This document shows positions 1 through 7,103 of a stretch of DNA of 44,242 nt, one piece after another (positions within the stretch are counted from its first letter, which is position 1; every line of letters starts with the position of its first letter). A model generated the notes under the pieces. That model saw nothing but the letters and a program-made list of their open reading frames with translations. It had not been told where the DNA came from and did not search any database. Made by a program: the position numbers and the translations under genes. This stretch comes from CAZOGW01 sp964579415. Its GTDB lineage: Bacteria > Actinomycetota > Acidimicrobiia > Spongiisociales > UBA5794. The stretch lies in contig CAZOGW010000010.1 of NCBI GenBank assembly GCA_964579415.1, forward strand, positions 1 to 44,242, in the 5' to 3' direction.

Positions 1-2
1 AG

Positions 3-497
3 GTCGGCGCCGCCACCGAGGTGGAGCGCAAGGAGAAGAAGCACCGTATCGAGGACGCCATCCAGGCGACCCGCGCTGCGGTCGAGGAGGGCATCGTCCC
101 CGGTGGCGGTACCGCCCTGCTCCGCTCTGCCGACTTCATCGACAAGCTGCGTGGCGGCACCGACGACGTCAAGGCGGGCCGCCAGCTCGTCAAGCGTGCG
201 CTGGAGTCCCCGCTCCGCCAGATCGCGGCCAATGCCGGCTACGAGGGTGGCGTCGTGGTGGACAAGGTCCGCAACGGCGACAGCGGTATCGGCTTCAACG
301 CCGCTACCGGCAAGTACGGCGACCTCATCGCCGAGGGGATCATCGATCCCGCCAAGGTGACCCGCTCCACGCTGCAGAACGCGGCGTCGGTGGCAGCTCT
401 CCTCATCACCACCGAGGCGCTCATCGCCGAGGAGAAGGTTGACGAGCCCGCCGGCGGCGGTGGCCACGGCGGCCACGGCATGGACGGAATGATGTAA
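3..497 (+). CDS. groL: Chaperonin GroEL, C-terminal part (5' end outside window)
   Basis: Last 164 residues of the 60-kDa chaperonin subunit, which forms the double-ring cage for ATP-driven folding of cytosolic proteins. The frame is open from base 3 and reads VGAATEVERKEKKHRIEDA, the conserved run into the C-terminal intermediate and equatorial domains, followed by RAAVEEGIVPGGGTALL. The protein ends in a Gly/His/Met-rich tail (GGGGHGGHGMDGMM), the flexible tail that projects into the GroEL cavity; its histidines resemble the His-rich tails of actinobacterial GroEL1 paralogues, but the Gly-Met ending resembles the housekeeping form, so the paralogue type is uncertain. A strong terminator follows directly. 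The start and the ATP-binding part lie upstream of the window. Confidence 0.97.
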   Translation, partial: VGAATEVERKEKKHRIEDAIQATRAAVEEGIVPGGGTALLRSADFIDKLRGGTDDVKAGRQLVKRALESPLRQIAANAGYEGGVVVDKVRNGDSGIGFNAATGKYGDLIAEGIIDPAKVTRSTLQNAASVAALLITTEALIAEEKVDEPAGGGGHGGHGMDGMM

Positions 498-500
498 CAA

Positions 501-553
501 GCCGAACGAACCAGGCCCCCGCACCTTCGGTGCGGGGGCCTTTTTCGTTCGGC
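501..553 (+). terminator. Rho-independent terminator of groL, probably bidirectional
   Basis: A GC-rich stem ggcccccgca / tgcgggggcc (514-523 and 531-540) with a short loop around cttcg is followed by TTTTT at 541-545. The flanks gccgaacgaa (501-510) and ttcgttcggc (544-553) are also perfect reverse complements, so the hairpin can extend through the U-tract and may act from both sides. It starts 3 bases after the groL stop. Confidence 0.9.
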
Positions 554-610
554 GTACTTGGTACTTGGTACTTGGTACTTGGTATTGCGTAGTACCAAGT
601 ACCAAGTACC
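554..610. repeat. Heptamer array 1 (GTACTTG units, forming a large inverted repeat)
   Basis: Four GTACTTG units (554-581), a degenerate unit GTATTGCGT (582-590), then the reverse complement as AGTACCA AGTACCA AGTACC (591-610). The two halves can pair over about 20 bp, so the array is also a cruciform or hairpin. It sits between the groL terminator and the stop codon of the gene on the opposite strand. Confidence 0.9.
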
Positions 611-616
611 TCCCCG

Positions 617-1450
617 CTACGAGGGAGTATTGGAGTTCCCCAGGAGACGCCACCCCAGGTATATCGGCGTGAACTGGGCCAGGACGACGGCGATGGCAAT
701 CAGCAGGATCAGGAAGCGGAGCTGGTGGGTCTGGTGGGCCAAGCCGGACCGGGCTTCGGCGATGGCGGTTGACGCTTCGGCGGCAGTTTCGGCGTAGCCG
801 TCGAGGAGCACACCCACCTCGGTGAAGCTCACCTGCAGGGCGCTGAGGTCACGGGCGGCAGCGTCGAAGGTGCCGGTGAAGCCGGCGATGCCGGCCGCCG
901 TCTCGTCGATGAGGCCCGACGCCTCCGCCAGCCGGGACTCGATGGTCGCCAGGCTCTCGTCGATCTGGATCATCGAGTCCTCCAGGGTCGGGTCCGGGTC
1001 GTACTCGACTCCGAGGAAGCTGAGGGCGTTGAGCGTGGCCGTGAGCAGGCGAGCCGACCCGATAAGACCGGGCATGGTGTCCCTGATGGCGCCGATGCTG
1101 GCGTTGAGGTCTTCCCCGGTCAACGCCGAGGCCTCCCCCATGAGCGTGACCACATTGTCGAGTGCCGGTCCCACGTCGGCAACGCCGTCGACGAGGGTCG
1201 CCAGGGCAGCCTCGATCTGGGGATGGGTGGCGTCGGCCAGGGCGATGGTGTCCTCGATGGCGCTCACCGCCTGCTCGGTCACCTCCAGGGTGATCTCCGC
1301 TTGATCGGAGAGCACGTCGACGAACCGTAACGCCGCAACCGTGCCGAAGACTGCGGCGGCGAGGGCCACGACACCGACGCCGATCATCGCCCATCCCGCG
1401 ATTCGATCACGCCGGCGGGCGGCATCGTTCGGGCTGAGGCCGTCGGTCAC
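617..1450 (-). CDS. Uncharacterised membrane protein with two TM helices around a helical domain
   Basis: I do not recognise a family. The 277-residue product has a TM helix near residues 18-45 and a second near 243-268. Between them lie about 200 residues rich in Ala, Leu, Thr, Glu and Asp, spaced like amphipathic helix or coiled coil, with no cysteines and no enzyme motif. The topology (short cytoplasmic tails, large extracytoplasmic helical domain) resembles sensor or scaffold ectodomains, but there is no HAMP or signalling domain. The start is GTG at 1450: TATCGT lies exactly 6 bases upstream, which fits leaderless transcription. The gene converges on groL with heptamer array 1 between them. 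Confidence 0.7.
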   Translation of the reverse strand: MTDGLSPNDAARRRDRIAGWAMIGVGVVALAAAVFGTVAALRFVDVLSDQAEITLEVTEQAVSAIEDTIALADATHPQIEAALATLVDGVADVGPALDNVVTLMGEASALTGEDLNASIGAIRDTMPGLIGSARLLTATLNALSFLGVEYDPDPTLEDSMIQIDESLATIESRLAEASGLIDETAAGIAGFTGTFDAAARDLSALQVSFTEVGVLLDGYAETAAEASTAIAEARSGLAHQTHQLRFLILLIAIAVVLAQFTPIYLGWRLLGNSNTPS

Positions 1451-1456
1451 CTCGCC

Positions 1457-1462
1457 ACGATA
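1457..1462 (-). promoter_or_regulatory. Putative leaderless -10 box (TATCGT)
   Basis: TATCGT on the minus strand fits TANNNT and lies 6 bases before the GTG start at 1450, the spacing of a -10 element for an mRNA beginning at its start codon. No clear -35 is seen. Confidence 0.45.
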
Positions 1463-1582
1463 TCGACTCGCGGTGGGGTGCCGCTCATCGGATGGCAGTC
1501 CGCGTGTGCGATGCGCGTACTGTGTGTCGGCCGCGACGACAGAGGGGGGATCCCACAGTTAGCCCGGCGGGCCGACTGGTCC

Positions 1583-1612
1583 CACGGAACCCAGAGTTGT
1601 GTGAGCGTTCGC
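1583..1612 (+). repeat. Degenerate half copy of the 49-bp repeat
   Basis: The stretch ggaacccagagttgtgtgag followed by cgttc matches, with several changes, the right end of a 49-bp unit plus its spacer. It abuts the first full copy and looks like the eroded left edge of the array. Confidence 0.6.
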
Positions 1613-2084
1613 GAACTTTGGGCTGTGGACGACTCTGAGCGGCGTCGGGAACCCAGGGTTCACCCCGCCGCGTGAACTTTGGGCTGTGGACGACTCTGAG
1701 CGGCGTCGGGAACCCAGGGTTCGTGTGGGTGTTCGAACTCTGGGCTGTGGACGACTCTGAGCGTCGTCGGGAACCCAGGGTTCACCCCGCCGCGTGAACT
1801 TTGGGCTGTGGACGACTCTGAGCGGCGTCGGGAACCCAGGGTTCGTGTGGGTGTTCGAACTCTGGGCTGTGGACGACTCTGAGCGTCGTCGGGAACCCAG
1901 GGTTCACCCCGCCGCGTGAACTTTGGGCTGTGGACGACTCTNNNNNNNNNNNNNNNNNNNNNNNNNNNNNNNNNNNNNNNNNNNNNNNNNNNNNNNNNNN
2001 NNNNNNNNNNNNNNNNNNNNNNNNNNNNNNNNNNNNNNNNNTGGGCTGTGGACGACTCTGAGCGGCGTCGGGAACCCAGGGTTC
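1613..2084 (+). repeat. Tandem array of a 49-bp imperfect palindrome, period 61 bp
   Basis: Copies begin at 1613, 1674, 1735, 1796, 1857 and 1918, exactly 61 bp apart; a copy truncated by the gap ends at 2084. Each 49-bp unit starts GAACTTTGGG or GAACTCTGGG and ends CCCAGGGTTC, so its ends are near reverse complements. Spacers are 12 bp and alternate between accccgccgcgt and gtgtgggtgttc, giving a 122-bp higher-order period. Units also alternate at one inner base (gagcggcgtc or gagcgtcgtc). No convincing coding frame crosses the array. The rest of 1451-2107 holds no gene that I can support. Confidence 0.95.
1942..2041. other. Assembly gap of exactly 100 N
   Basis: One hundred N interrupt copy 6 of the 49-bp array. 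A round 100 is the usual placeholder for a scaffold gap of unknown size. Across the gap the 61-bp phase is off by 4 bases, so the true number of copies is unknown. Confidence 0.95.
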
Positions 2085-2107
2085 GTGTGGGTGGATGACA
2101 CCGGCGG

Positions 2108-2854
2108 TCAACCCTCCCGGTAGGTTTGCGCCTGGGCGTTCCAGTCGCTGCGGGAGATCGCGGTGCAGGAGCGGCCCAGCATGGCGTAGAACTCCTCGCA
2201 GCTCCCGTCGAGGCGGTACTCGATGGCGTTGATCGTGTCGAACTGGAACACGGTGCCGTTGAGTTCGGCGAGGAGGAAGTCGGCCTCCTCCTCGACGTCG
2301 ATCTCGAGCGAGTCCTCCAGGTCCGAGAAATCGATGGCGGCGGTCCCGGCGTCGATGGAGACCCCGGTGAACGTGTCCGCCGTCGCCTCCGAGAAGACCG
2401 AGGTGAATCCCGCATCGATCTCGGCCTCGATGGGCCCGGCGACGAGGAGCTCGAGGGTGGTGGTCAGGGGTAGGTCGTCGCGGGGGACACCCCTCTGGAC
2501 GTAGGAGTCCGGGGTGGGCCGCACCCGGTCTCCGCAGGTGAAGTGGAGCCGCAGGATGCGGGCCGACCCGGGCGCAGGAACGGTGGGCGTGCAGGTGGGG
2601 AGCGGGCCGGGCACCGTCACCGGCGGCTGCGTCGGCGTCACCGCCGGGGCGTCGGTCACATCGGGGGTGGTGCCCGCGTTGTTGGGGCCGGCCAGCGACG
2701 TGGTCGTGGTGGATGCGTTGGCCATCCGGTCCAGCGCCTCGGGGCTGGGAGGCTGGAGCAGGCGCAGGAACGACAAGACCACGACGAGCGCCAGCACCAG
2801 GGCGACGATCGTGATCAGGGTTCGCTGGATGATGGGGAGCAGGTTGGTGGTCAT
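2108..2854 (-). CDS. GerMN-domain protein with N-terminal membrane anchor
   Basis: A 248-residue exported protein. Residues 11-31 form a hydrophobic signal-anchor, followed by a Ser/Thr/Pro-rich linker (about 45-90) typical of cell-wall-spanning actinobacterial proteins. Residues about 95-225 match the GerMN domain: an LLVAGP segment, then GFTSVF, a GVSIDAGTAAIDFS strand pair and a QFDTINAIEYRLDG segment. GerMN domains occur in spore germination and cell-envelope proteins such as LpqB; their biochemical role is not settled. Two cysteine pairs (in LPTCTP/HFTCGD and GSCEEF/GRSCTA) could form disulfides outside the cell. ATG at 2854 was chosen because the open frame upstream lacks any signal-like sequence and overlaps the GNAT gene antisense. 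No lipobox is visible. Confidence 0.8.
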   Translation of the reverse strand: MTTNLLPIIQRTLITIVALVLALVVVLSFLRLLQPPSPEALDRMANASTTTTSLAGPNNAGTTPDVTDAPAVTPTQPPVTVPGPLPTCTPTVPAPGSARILRLHFTCGDRVRPTPDSYVQRGVPRDDLPLTTTLELLVAGPIEAEIDAGFTSVFSEATADTFTGVSIDAGTAAIDFSDLEDSLEIDVEEEADFLLAELNGTVFQFDTINAIEYRLDGSCEEFYAMLGRSCTAISRSDWNAQAQTYREG

Positions 2855-3020
2855 GTTCCGACAGCGTGACGATAGGCCCGGTCGTGGCACTGTCACTGGT
2901 TTGAACGGTCCGGTGGGGCCGCTGGTTCCTCGGTGTTGATCGCCGCGGGGGCGGCTGGGGCTTTCGTAGGCGCGCCCGGGGCGAACTGGAACATGGAGCA
3001 CCGGCCGCCGGCTCGTGCGG

Positions 3021-3608
3021 TCAGATCCCGGTGCGGTGCCGTGACACCTCGGCCTCCCACTCATGCTGGAGGAGACCCCAGACCGTGTGGTCCAGCCAGC
3101 GCTCACCGACCTTGACCTCCTCGCGCAGCTTCCCCTCCAGGGTGAACCTGAGCTTCTCGGCGACTCGTTCGGAGGCCCGGTTGCCGACGGCGATGCGCAG
3201 CGTGATGCGGTGCAGCCCGAGGTCCTCGAACCCGAAGCGGAGCAGACGGGCGGCGGCCTCGGTGCACACACCGCGACTCGACTCGTCGGATCGCACCCAG
3301 TAGCCGACCTCACCGACACGGTTCGACTGCGACACGTACCAGATCGACACACTGCCCAGGTGGCGGTCCGGCTCGGCGTTGCGCCGGATGGTGAAGTCGA
3401 AGGCCCGGTTCTCGTGCCATGCCCCCGCCGACTCGCGGACGAACTGCGCCGCCACCGACCGGTTGTACTGCTGGGCCCACGGCAGCCAGGCCGCCAGGGC
3501 CGACTGGGAGGCGAGGACACCCTCGTGAACGGTGGTGACGTCCTTCCGCCGGTAGGGACGGAGCATGAACCGCGGCGTGTACAGCACGGTGGAGGTGGCG
3601 GGTGGCAT
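3021..3608 (-). CDS. GNAT N-acetyltransferase, RimJ/RimL-like
   Basis: A 195-residue acyl-CoA N-acyltransferase of the GNAT fold. It begins TPRFMLRPYRRKDVTTVHEGV, the opening beta-alpha unit seen in RimJ/RimL enzymes that acetylate ribosomal protein N-termini. The middle has LGSVSIWYV and VGEVGYWVRSDESSRGVCTEA, where the acetyl-CoA pyrophosphate-binding loop lies (the usual RGxGxA is degenerate as SSRGVCTEA), then LHRITLRIAVGNRASERVAEKL, the NxxSxxVxEKLGF signature of the subfamily. The substrate cannot be told from sequence. It is divergent from the Nudix gene; the shared 36-bp spacer contains the palindrome gcttataagc (3619-3628), a likely overlapping pair of -10 regions. Confidence 0.88.
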   Translation of the reverse strand: MPPATSTVLYTPRFMLRPYRRKDVTTVHEGVLASQSALAAWLPWAQQYNRSVAAQFVRESAGAWHENRAFDFTIRRNAEPDRHLGSVSIWYVSQSNRVGEVGYWVRSDESSRGVCTEAAARLLRFGFEDLGLHRITLRIAVGNRASERVAEKLRFTLEGKLREEVKVGERWLDHTVWGLLQHEWEAEVSRHRTGI

Positions 3609-3616
3609 GGCCTGGA

Positions 3617-3628
3617 TAGCTTATAAGC
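3617..3628. promoter_or_regulatory. Divergent promoter region between GNAT and Nudix genes
   Basis: The AT-rich palindrome gcttataagc reads TATAAG-like on both strands between two divergent starts 36 bp apart. It could serve as back-to-back -10 elements or as an operator; -35 elements are not evident. Confidence 0.35.
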
Positions 3629-3644
3629 TCCGGAGGTGGTCGAC

Positions 3645-4169
3645 ATGTGGGAGAGGTTGCGACGGTTGCCGCCGGTGGACGACGACGGCACCTCGCGCAG
3701 CGCCGTCCTGGTACCGCTCTACGAGGCCGCCGGGCGCATCCACGTCGTCCTCACCAAGCGGCCGGACACGATGCGGACCCACCCCGGCGACGTGGTGTTT
3801 CCCGGGGGAGGCATCGAGCCCGGAGAGACCGCCATCGAGGCCGCCATCCGTGAGGCCTGGGAAGAGATCGCCCTGCCCGCCGCGGCCGTCGAGGTCATCG
3901 GCGGACTGCGGCCGGTCACCACACGGGACCGGAGCAACTGGATCGTGCCGGTGGTGGCCGCCATCGACCGCTCCATCGAGCTCATCCCCGATCCCGGCGA
4001 GGTCGAGCACATCCTCGAACCCCCGCTGGCCGACCTGCTCGACGACTCCCGGTGGCGCACCGCCGACTGGATGGGGAACGAGTTGTGGTTCTACGAGTTT
4101 CCCCAGGGGACCCTGTGGGGCGCCACCGCCTTCATGGTGCGCCAGCTTCTCGACCACCTGCGCGGGTAA
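3645..4169 (+). CDS. Nudix hydrolase, CoA pyrophosphatase (NudL)-like
   Basis: A 174-residue Nudix protein. LTKRPDTMRTHPGDVVFPGGG matches the NuCoA signature (LLTxR...LxxHxGxxxFPGG) that precedes the Nudix box in CoA diphosphatases, which cut CoA and acyl-CoA to phosphopantetheine and 3',5'-ADP. The box runs GGIEPGETAIEAAIREAWEEIAL with the metal-binding REAWEE core intact; the usual Gly after EE is Ile-Ala here. ATG at 3645 is preferred over the in-frame GTG at 3636 because GGAGG (3632-3636) lies 8 bases before the ATG and would overlap the GTG. CoA turnover is the likely role; other Nudix substrates are possible. Confidence 0.85.
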   Translation: MWERLRRLPPVDDDGTSRSAVLVPLYEAAGRIHVVLTKRPDTMRTHPGDVVFPGGGIEPGETAIEAAIREAWEEIALPAAAVEVIGGLRPVTTRDRSNWIVPVVAAIDRSIELIPDPGEVEHILEPPLADLLDDSRWRTADWMGNELWFYEFPQGTLWGATAFMVRQLLDHLRG

Positions 4170-4208
4170 GCGGGAACAACGGCCGGTAGCCGGCGGTTCG
4201 CACCCGTC

Positions 4209-4589
4209 ATGGAACAAGCTGTGCGTGAAGCGCTGGACCGTGGCGGGATCGTCGACATCACCACCACGGGGAGGCGCAGCGGCCTACCCCGCCGTATCGA
4301 GATCTACATGCACCAAGTCGACGGCGCCTACTACCTGACCGGCCGGCCCGGCCCACAACGCGACTGGGTACGCAACATCGAGGTCCATCCCGGGTTCACC
4401 GTGCACCTCAAGCGCGGTATCTCCGCCGACGTCCCGGTGGTGGGCGAGACCGAGCCCGACAGGGCGGAGCGGGCCCGGGTCATCCTGAGGGCCCGCGTCG
4501 ACAACTGGGGCGCCGACCCCGCCGAAGCGGAGGCGGACCTCGACCTGTGGCTCGACCATGCCCCCTTCGTCCGCTTCCGGCCTGCCTGA
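4209..4589 (+). CDS. DDN/F420-type split-barrel flavoprotein (DUF385-like)
   Basis: A 126-residue protein of the small split beta-barrel class. The segment DITTTGRRSGLPRRIEIYM matches the opening of deazaflavin-dependent nitroreductase (DDN) relatives (TxGRKSGxxRxxPL), where the Arg/Ser-Gly loop binds the F420 or flavin phosphate tail. WVRNIEVHPGFTVHLKRGI corresponds to the NW...NP.V.v...g strand of the family. Members use reduced F420 (sometimes FMN) to reduce quinones, nitro compounds or menaquinone. If F420-dependent, this implies the cell makes F420, but no F420 synthesis gene is in the window. It lies 39 bp downstream of the Nudix gene in the same direction. Confidence 0.75.
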   Translation: MEQAVREALDRGGIVDITTTGRRSGLPRRIEIYMHQVDGAYYLTGRPGPQRDWVRNIEVHPGFTVHLKRGISADVPVVGETEPDRAERARVILRARVDNWGADPAEAEADLDLWLDHAPFVRFRPA

Positions 4590-4647
4590 CAGACGCCGCC
4601 TCGACACCCTGGCCCGCCTTCCCGGCTGCGGCACGGCGCCCCGGCCC

Positions 4648-4653
4648 TAGCAT
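4648..4653 (+). promoter_or_regulatory. Putative -10 box (TAGCAT) before the DAHP synthase gene
   Basis: TAGCAT fits TANNNT and would place the transcript start near 4660, about 45 bases before the TTG start at 4705, leaving room for the GAGGAG ribosome-binding site at 4691-4696. Confidence 0.3.
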
Positions 4654-4704
4654 TGCGGCAACCGGAGGATGGGTTTGGGCGCCAGGCCGCGAGGAGACGA
4701 AGCG

Positions 4705-5718
4705 TTGATCATCGTGATGCACCAGGGGGCGAGTGCCGAGGACGTCGCTCACGTCATCGAGAGGCTCTCCGACGTCGGTGCCGAGGCCCATGTCTCCGAG
4801 GGCACCCGGCGCACCGTGATCGGGGCGGTCGGGGACCGCGAGATCATCCAGCAGCTTCCCTGGGAGGCGTTTCCCGGCGTCGAGCGGGCGGTGCCCGTCC
4901 TCAAGCCGTTCAAGTTCGTCAGCCGCGACTTCCAGGAGGACGACTCGGTGGTCCTTGTCGGCGACGTCCCGGTGGGAGGCCGGCACTTCGTCCCCATGGC
5001 CGGTCCCTGTGCGGTGGAGTCGCGCGAGCAACTTTTTGCCGCCGCCGAGGCGGTGGTGGGCGCCGGTGCCCGCATCCTGCGCGGCGACGCCTTCAAGCCG
5101 CGCACCTCACCGTACGCCTTCCAGGGGCTCGCCGAGAAGGGCCTCGAGCTGATGGCCGAGGCCCGGGAGGAGTTCGGGGTCCCCTTCATCGCCGAGGTGG
5201 TCGACCCCCGCGACGTCGAGCTGGTGGCGTCGTACGCCGACCTGATCCGTGTCGGCACCCGCAACATGGCCAATTTCACCCTGCTCTCGGAGCTGGGGAA
5301 GCAGGACAAGCCGGTGATGCTCAAACGGGGGTTCACCGCCACCATCGAGGAGTGGCTCAACGCCGCCGAGTACATCTACAAGGAGGGCAACCACAACGTC
5401 ATTCTGTGCGAGCGCGGCATCCGCACCTTCGAGACGGCGACCCGCAACACCCTCGACATCTCGGCGGCTCCGGTGGTGCGCAGCCTGTCGCACCTGCCCA
5501 TCATCATCGACCCGTCGCACTCCGGCGGCCGCCGCCACCTGGTGGCGCCGCTGACGCGGGTGTCGGTGGTCTCCGGGGCCAACGGTTTCATGGTCGACGT
5601 CCACCCGGCGCCGGAGACCGCCCTCGTCGACGGCGCCCAGGCCATCCTCCCCGGCGAGTTCGCCCAGCTCATGGACGAGGTTCGGGCGCTGGCGGCCGTG
5701 ATGGATCTCGAGTTGTGA
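4705..5718 (+). CDS. aroF: 3-deoxy-7-phosphoheptulonate (DAHP) synthase, type I-beta with N-terminal ferredoxin-like domain
   Basis: Catalyses condensation of phosphoenolpyruvate and erythrose 4-phosphate, the first step of the shikimate pathway. The 337-residue protein has the N-terminal ACT-like regulatory domain of the Thermotoga-type enzyme (IIVMHQGASAEDVAHVIERL ... VLKPFKFVSRDF, residues 1-80) and then the KDSA/DAHPS barrel with MAGPCAVES, FKPRTSPYAFQG, KRGF, ILCERGIRTFE and the metal-site loop DPSHSGGRRHLV. TTG at 4705 is preferred: GAGGAG (4691-4696) is 8 bases upstream and translation then starts IIVMHQG as in the family, whereas ATG 4669 directly abuts its GGAGG. The N-terminal domain usually mediates Tyr or Phe feedback. 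It is one base from tyrA, forming an aromatic amino acid operon. Confidence 0.96.
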   Translation: MIIVMHQGASAEDVAHVIERLSDVGAEAHVSEGTRRTVIGAVGDREIIQQLPWEAFPGVERAVPVLKPFKFVSRDFQEDDSVVLVGDVPVGGRHFVPMAGPCAVESREQLFAAAEAVVGAGARILRGDAFKPRTSPYAFQGLAEKGLELMAEAREEFGVPFIAEVVDPRDVELVASYADLIRVGTRNMANFTLLSELGKQDKPVMLKRGFTATIEEWLNAAEYIYKEGNHNVILCERGIRTFETATRNTLDISAAPVVRSLSHLPIIIDPSHSGGRRHLVAPLTRVSVVSGANGFMVDVHPAPETALVDGAQAILPGEFAQLMDEVRALAAVMDLEL

Positions 5719-5719
5719 C

Positions 5720-6733
5720 GTGCGCGTCGCCGTCCTCGGCACCGGCCTGATCGGGGCCTCCATCGGTCTCGGGCTCACCGCGGCCGGTGACGAGGTGGTG
5801 GGATGGGACCTCGATCCCGAGGCCCTGGCAGTGGCCGCGGAGCGCGGCGCCGTCGTCGCAGCCCCTTCGGCGGACGCGGCTGTGGCCGGCGCAGGAGTAG
5901 TGGTCCTCGCCGGGCCGCCCGGGGCGGTCCTCGACCACGTCGCCCATCTCGACGTCGACACGCTCGTCGTCGACGTCACCAGCGCCAAGCAGGCCGTCGT
6001 CGCCGCCAGCAGGCTGCGCCGCTTCGTGGGCAGCCACCCGATGGCAGGCCGGGAGGTGGCCGGGCCTTCCGCGGCCACCGGGTCGCTGTTCCGCGGCGCC
6101 GCCTGGGTGGTCGTCACCGACGGGGCCGCCGAGGATGACCTGGCGGCGGTGGAGAGCCTGGTACGCCGCCTTGGCGCCCGGCCGGTGCGCATGACCGCAG
6201 CCGACCACGACACCGCGGTTGCCGTCGTCTCGCACCTTCCCCAGCTCCTCGCCTCGACGCTGATGAACGAGGCGTCCGACCGTACCGACGCCCTCGACCT
6301 GGTGGCAGGCAGCTTCCGCGACCTGACGCGGGTGGCCGCATCCGAGCCGGGCATGTGGGTCGACGTGCTCGATGCCAACCGCGACTCGGTGCTGGCGGTC
6401 CTCGACGACTTCACAGACCGGCTGCACCGCCTCGCCTCGGCCATCGCCAACCGGGACACCGCGGCGATGACGGCCGACCTGGAGCGGGCCCACGTTGCCC
6501 GCCGCGACCTCGGTCCTCACCTGGCGGCGGTCCGCGTGGCTCTGGCCGACCAGCCCGGCGAGCTGGCCAAGGTCGGTCATGCCTTCGAGTCCTCCGGTGC
6601 CGACATTCGCGACCTGCAGCTCCGCCACGCCCCCTACGGCGGCGGCGGTGTCCTCACCGTCTCGGTCGGCGCCGCCGACGAGGACTCCCTGCGTCGCGCC
6701 CTCCAGTCCGAGGGCCTCCTCCTGGCGGACTGA
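5720..6733 (+). CDS. tyrA: Prephenate dehydrogenase with C-terminal ACT domain
   Basis: Oxidatively decarboxylates prephenate to 4-hydroxyphenylpyruvate for tyrosine synthesis. The 337-residue protein opens with the NAD-binding motif VAVLGTGLIGASIGLGL (residues 3-19). It continues with the family motifs VDVTSAKQ, FVGSHPMAGRE (substrate-binding His, about residue 107) and AVVSHLPQLLAS (catalytic His region), then GSFRDLTRVA. A C-terminal ACT domain (about residues 272-337, VALADQPGELAKVGHAFESSGADI) probably senses tyrosine. The GTG start is one base after the aroF stop, so translation is probably coupled: the first committed shikimate step and the tyrosine branch share one transcript. Confidence 0.95.
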   Translation: MRVAVLGTGLIGASIGLGLTAAGDEVVGWDLDPEALAVAAERGAVVAAPSADAAVAGAGVVVLAGPPGAVLDHVAHLDVDTLVVDVTSAKQAVVAASRLRRFVGSHPMAGREVAGPSAATGSLFRGAAWVVVTDGAAEDDLAAVESLVRRLGARPVRMTAADHDTAVAVVSHLPQLLASTLMNEASDRTDALDLVAGSFRDLTRVAASEPGMWVDVLDANRDSVLAVLDDFTDRLHRLASAIANRDTAAMTADLERAHVARRDLGPHLAAVRVALADQPGELAKVGHAFESSGADIRDLQLRHAPYGGGGVLTVSVGAADEDSLRRALQSEGLLLAD

Positions 6734-6835
6734 CCGGGCCCTTCGAGCCGGTTGTCTCAGCCGGAGAGGTCGAGTCTGTCACACCTCTCGCATACCCTGA
6801 CCATGGCGGTGGCGTCCAAGGAAGCGAGGAGTAAC

Positions 6836-7078
6836 GTGGATGGGACGATGGCCACTCGCCGGCACGAGCAGCGCACTCCCATGTCGTGGGACGAGTACGA
6901 GGCGATGGGCGACGACGTCCGCGGCGAGTACATCGACGGGAGCCTCGTCGTGAGCCTGCTGCCCGGGTACCTGCACCAGGTGATCTGTCACGAGATGGTG
7001 GCTCGCATCAGGGCCGTGTTGCCTCCGCAATACAGGGTGGCCTCGCACTGGGGCTGGAAGCCTGCCGCCGAGGCGTGA
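6836..7078 (+). pseudogene. Truncated Uma2-family (DUF820) nuclease-like gene
   Basis: An 80-residue product that matches only the N-terminal half of Uma2/DUF820 proteins, a PD-(D/E)XK-fold family of about 180-200 residues. Visible are MSWDEYEAMGDDVRGEYIDG, LHQVICHEMVARIRAVLPPQYRV and SHWGWKP. The frame stops just after WGWKPAAEA, before the segment PDVMV that normally carries the active-site Asp, and the rest of the family is absent downstream. GAGGAG (6826-6831) supports a start at GTG 6836 or ATG 6848. I infer a decayed gene, next to another accessory cassette (VapBC). A functional short protein cannot be excluded. Confidence 0.7.
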
Positions 7079-7103
7079 GTTCAGACTCATCGAAGCCGGG
7101 AGG

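Noticed and set aside
1613..2084. Regular repeats with short spacers that might be a CRISPR array
   Set aside because: The 12-bp spacers are only two sequences that alternate, repeats are 49 bp, and no cas gene is present. It is a tandem amplification.
2855..3691. N-terminal extension of the GerMN protein
   Set aside because: It is antisense to the GNAT gene, has no homology-like features, and the signal-anchor begins at ATG 2854.
5107..6628. Long minus-strand frames opposite aroF and tyrA
   Set aside because: High-GC shadow frames; low-complexity Arg/Ser/Thr composition and no start signals.
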